5,841 bases of DNA, from NCBI GenBank assembly GCA_035536315.1, contig DATLOJ010000007.1, positions 1-5,841 on the forward strand, given 5' to 3'. The stretch's first letter is position 1, and the number at the start of each line of letters is the position of its first letter. The notes beneath the pieces were generated by a model, which was not told the DNA's origin, made no database searches, and saw only the letters and a program-made list of their open reading frames with translations. Source of the DNA: DATLOJ01 sp035536315 (GTDB taxonomy: Bacteria > Actinomycetota > CADDZG01 > JAHWKV01). The translations under genes and the position numbers were made by a program. Shown piece by piece: positions 4,717-5,841 of this stretch.

Positions 4717-5841
4717 ATGGCGATTTCATTTGATGTAGTGCCCGAGGTAGAGAAGTTTCTGCAGGAACCCCGCAAGATGTTGATCGGAGGGGAGTGGCTC
4801 GAGGCTGAGTCCGGCGAGACTTTCGACACCCTCGACCCGGCAAACGGGCAGGTCATCGCACAGGTGCCGGACGCCGGCCCCCAGGACGTCGACAAGGCTG
4901 TCGAGGTCGCCCGAAAAGTAGCCGACGAGGGCGTTTGGTCGGGAATGCCAACGGCAAGGCGGGCCGAGATCCTCTGGAAGATCGGCGACCTGGTCGAAGA
5001 GCACAAGCTCGAGCTGTCGCAGCTCGAGACGCTTGACCAGGGCAAGCCCGGCTACATGTCCATGGCCGAGATGGACGTTGTCATTCACACGTTCCACTAC
5101 TTCGCCGGATGGGTCGACAAGTACTACGGCGAGACGAACCCCTCCGACGGAAAGCTTTTCACCTACACCCTGCGGGAACCCGTCGGAGTAACCGCCGGAA
5201 TCATTCCCTGGAACTACCCCCTGATCATGGCCGCGCGCAAGGTGACCGGAGCGCTTGCCTTCGGTAACCCCATGATCCTCAAGCCGGCCGAACAGACACC
5301 TTTGACCGCGCTGCGCCTTGGCGAGCTCGCACTCGAGGCGGGACTTCCTCCGGGCGTTCTCCAGGTCGTGACCGGCCGGGGCGAGACAACGGGGGCTGCA
5401 CTCGTCGCGCATCAGGGCGTCGACAAGATCGCATTCACAGGATCGACCGAGGTGGGAAAGACGATCATGCGCGAGAGCGCAGGGAACCTCAAGCGTCTAA
5501 GCCTCGAGCTCGGAGGCAAGTCACCGAACATCGTCTTTGCCGATGCCGACCTGAAGCGCGCAGGAAGCTTCTCCATGTACGGCGTGTTTCTTAACTCGGG
5601 CCAGACTTGCACCGCCGCCACCAGACTTCTCGTAGAAAGCTCGATCCATGACGAGTTCGTCGACTCCGTAGTCAAGTCCGCATCGAAGATGACTCTTGGC
5701 CCCGGCCTGGCCCCCGACACGCGGATGGGGCCGGTGGTTTCGCAAGAGCAGCTCGACCGCGTGATGGGCTACATCGAGGCCGGAAAGAGTGAAGGCGCAT
5801 CGCTCGTAACCGGAGGCGAAAGAGCAGACGGCGACCTCGCC
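4717..5841 (+). CDS. NAD(P)+-dependent aldehyde dehydrogenase, 3' end missing
   Basis: The window holds 375 codons of a protein normally about 490-500 residues long, oxidising an aldehyde to the carboxylic acid with NAD(P)+. ATG 4717 follows AAAGGA (4703-4708) at eight bases. Recognisable ALDH elements, in order: IGGEW near residue 23; DQGKP; the IPWNYPL segment with the oxyanion-hole Asn N166; cofactor-binding LKPAEQTP (K189, E192), where Glu in KPAE usually goes with NAD+ preference; Rossmann-fold GSTEVG (242-247); catalytic base E264 in LELGGK; nucleophile C298 in NSGQTC. The Glu-Cys spacing of 34 equals that of the classical enzymes, and all key residues are intact. It looks like a generalist/betaine or phenylacetaldehyde dehydrogenase type, but the substrate cannot be inferred without neighbours, which lie beyond the right edge. 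It is divergent from the toxin-antitoxin pair across a 158-bp gap. Confidence 0.95.
   Translation, partial: MAISFDVVPEVEKFLQEPRKMLIGGEWLEAESGETFDTLDPANGQVIAQVPDAGPQDVDKAVEVARKVADEGVWSGMPTARRAEILWKIGDLVEEHKLELSQLETLDQGKPGYMSMAEMDVVIHTFHYFAGWVDKYYGETNPSDGKLFTYTLREPVGVTAGIIPWNYPLIMAARKVTGALAFGNPMILKPAEQTPLTALRLGELALEAGLPPGVLQVVTGRGETTGAALVAHQGVDKIAFTGSTEVGKTIMRESAGNLKRLSLELGGKSPNIVFADADLKRAGSFSMYGVFLNSGQTCTAATRLLVESSIHDEFVDSVVKSASKMTLGPGLAPDTRMGPVVSQEQLDRVMGYIEAGKSEGASLVTGGERADGDLA

Noticed and set aside
4160..4738. 192-codon plus-strand frame over the toxin-antitoxin pair
   Set aside because: Antisense to two coupled genes with family-like patterns; its translation is Ser/Arg/Pro-rich shadow sequence and runs into the ALDH start.
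4726..5412. 228-codon minus-strand frame inside the aldehyde dehydrogenase
   Set aside because: Shadow of an intact ALDH with all catalytic residues; long antisense frames are expected in high-GC genes.
1..5841. tRNA, rRNA, CRISPR arrays, insertion sequences or long direct repeats
   Set aside because: Nothing resembling a tRNA cloverleaf, repeat-spacer array, transposase or terminal inverted repeats was seen on either strand by eye.

Overview
The window is a high-GC bacterial segment (roughly 60% G+C by eye) with strong G/C preference at third codon positions, GTG and TTG starts, a mix of Shine-Dalgarno and apparently leaderless genes, and short intergenic gaps. These traits fit an actinomycete-like or related high-GC Gram-positive lineage (Actinomycetota, less likely Chloroflexota). 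No gene fixes the taxon, so this is an inference.

Left part (1-1379, minus strand): an incomplete secreted cell-wall hydrolase with a signal peptide, a long PcsB/CwlO-like coiled coil and an M23 (LytM) metallopeptidase domain cut by the left edge. Upstream of it lies a single-domain hotdog acyl-CoA thioesterase. The 51-bp gap between them carries a perfect TTGACA -35 box and a LacI-family-like operator, and the hydrolase GTG sits so close to the -10 region that its mRNA may be leaderless.

Middle (1380-3668): a divergent intergenic region, then plus-strand genes. A small unrecognised helical protein with two competing, well-placed ribosome sites comes first, followed by a complete M3-family oligoendopeptidase F (598 aa, HELGH). 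A hairpin upstream of the peptidase pairs with its Shine-Dalgarno sequence.

Accessory pocket (3669-4716): a small two-helix membrane protein without a visible ribosome site, then on the opposite strand a two-gene module that looks like a toxin-antitoxin pair (DUF4258/BrnT-like protein first, small acidic partner second, ATGA overlap). Its putative promoter is leaderless and contains an 11-bp inverted repeat.

Right part (4717-5841): the first 375 residues of an NAD(P)+-dependent aldehyde dehydrogenase, cut by the right edge, transcribed divergently from the toxin-antitoxin pair.

The genes do not form one pathway. Core metabolic and housekeeping genes (thioesterase, PepF, ALDH, cell-wall hydrolase) flank a small accessory pocket. 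The most interesting signals are that module with its putative autoregulatory promoter, the LacI-like site over the hydrolase promoter, and the hairpin ahead of pepF.
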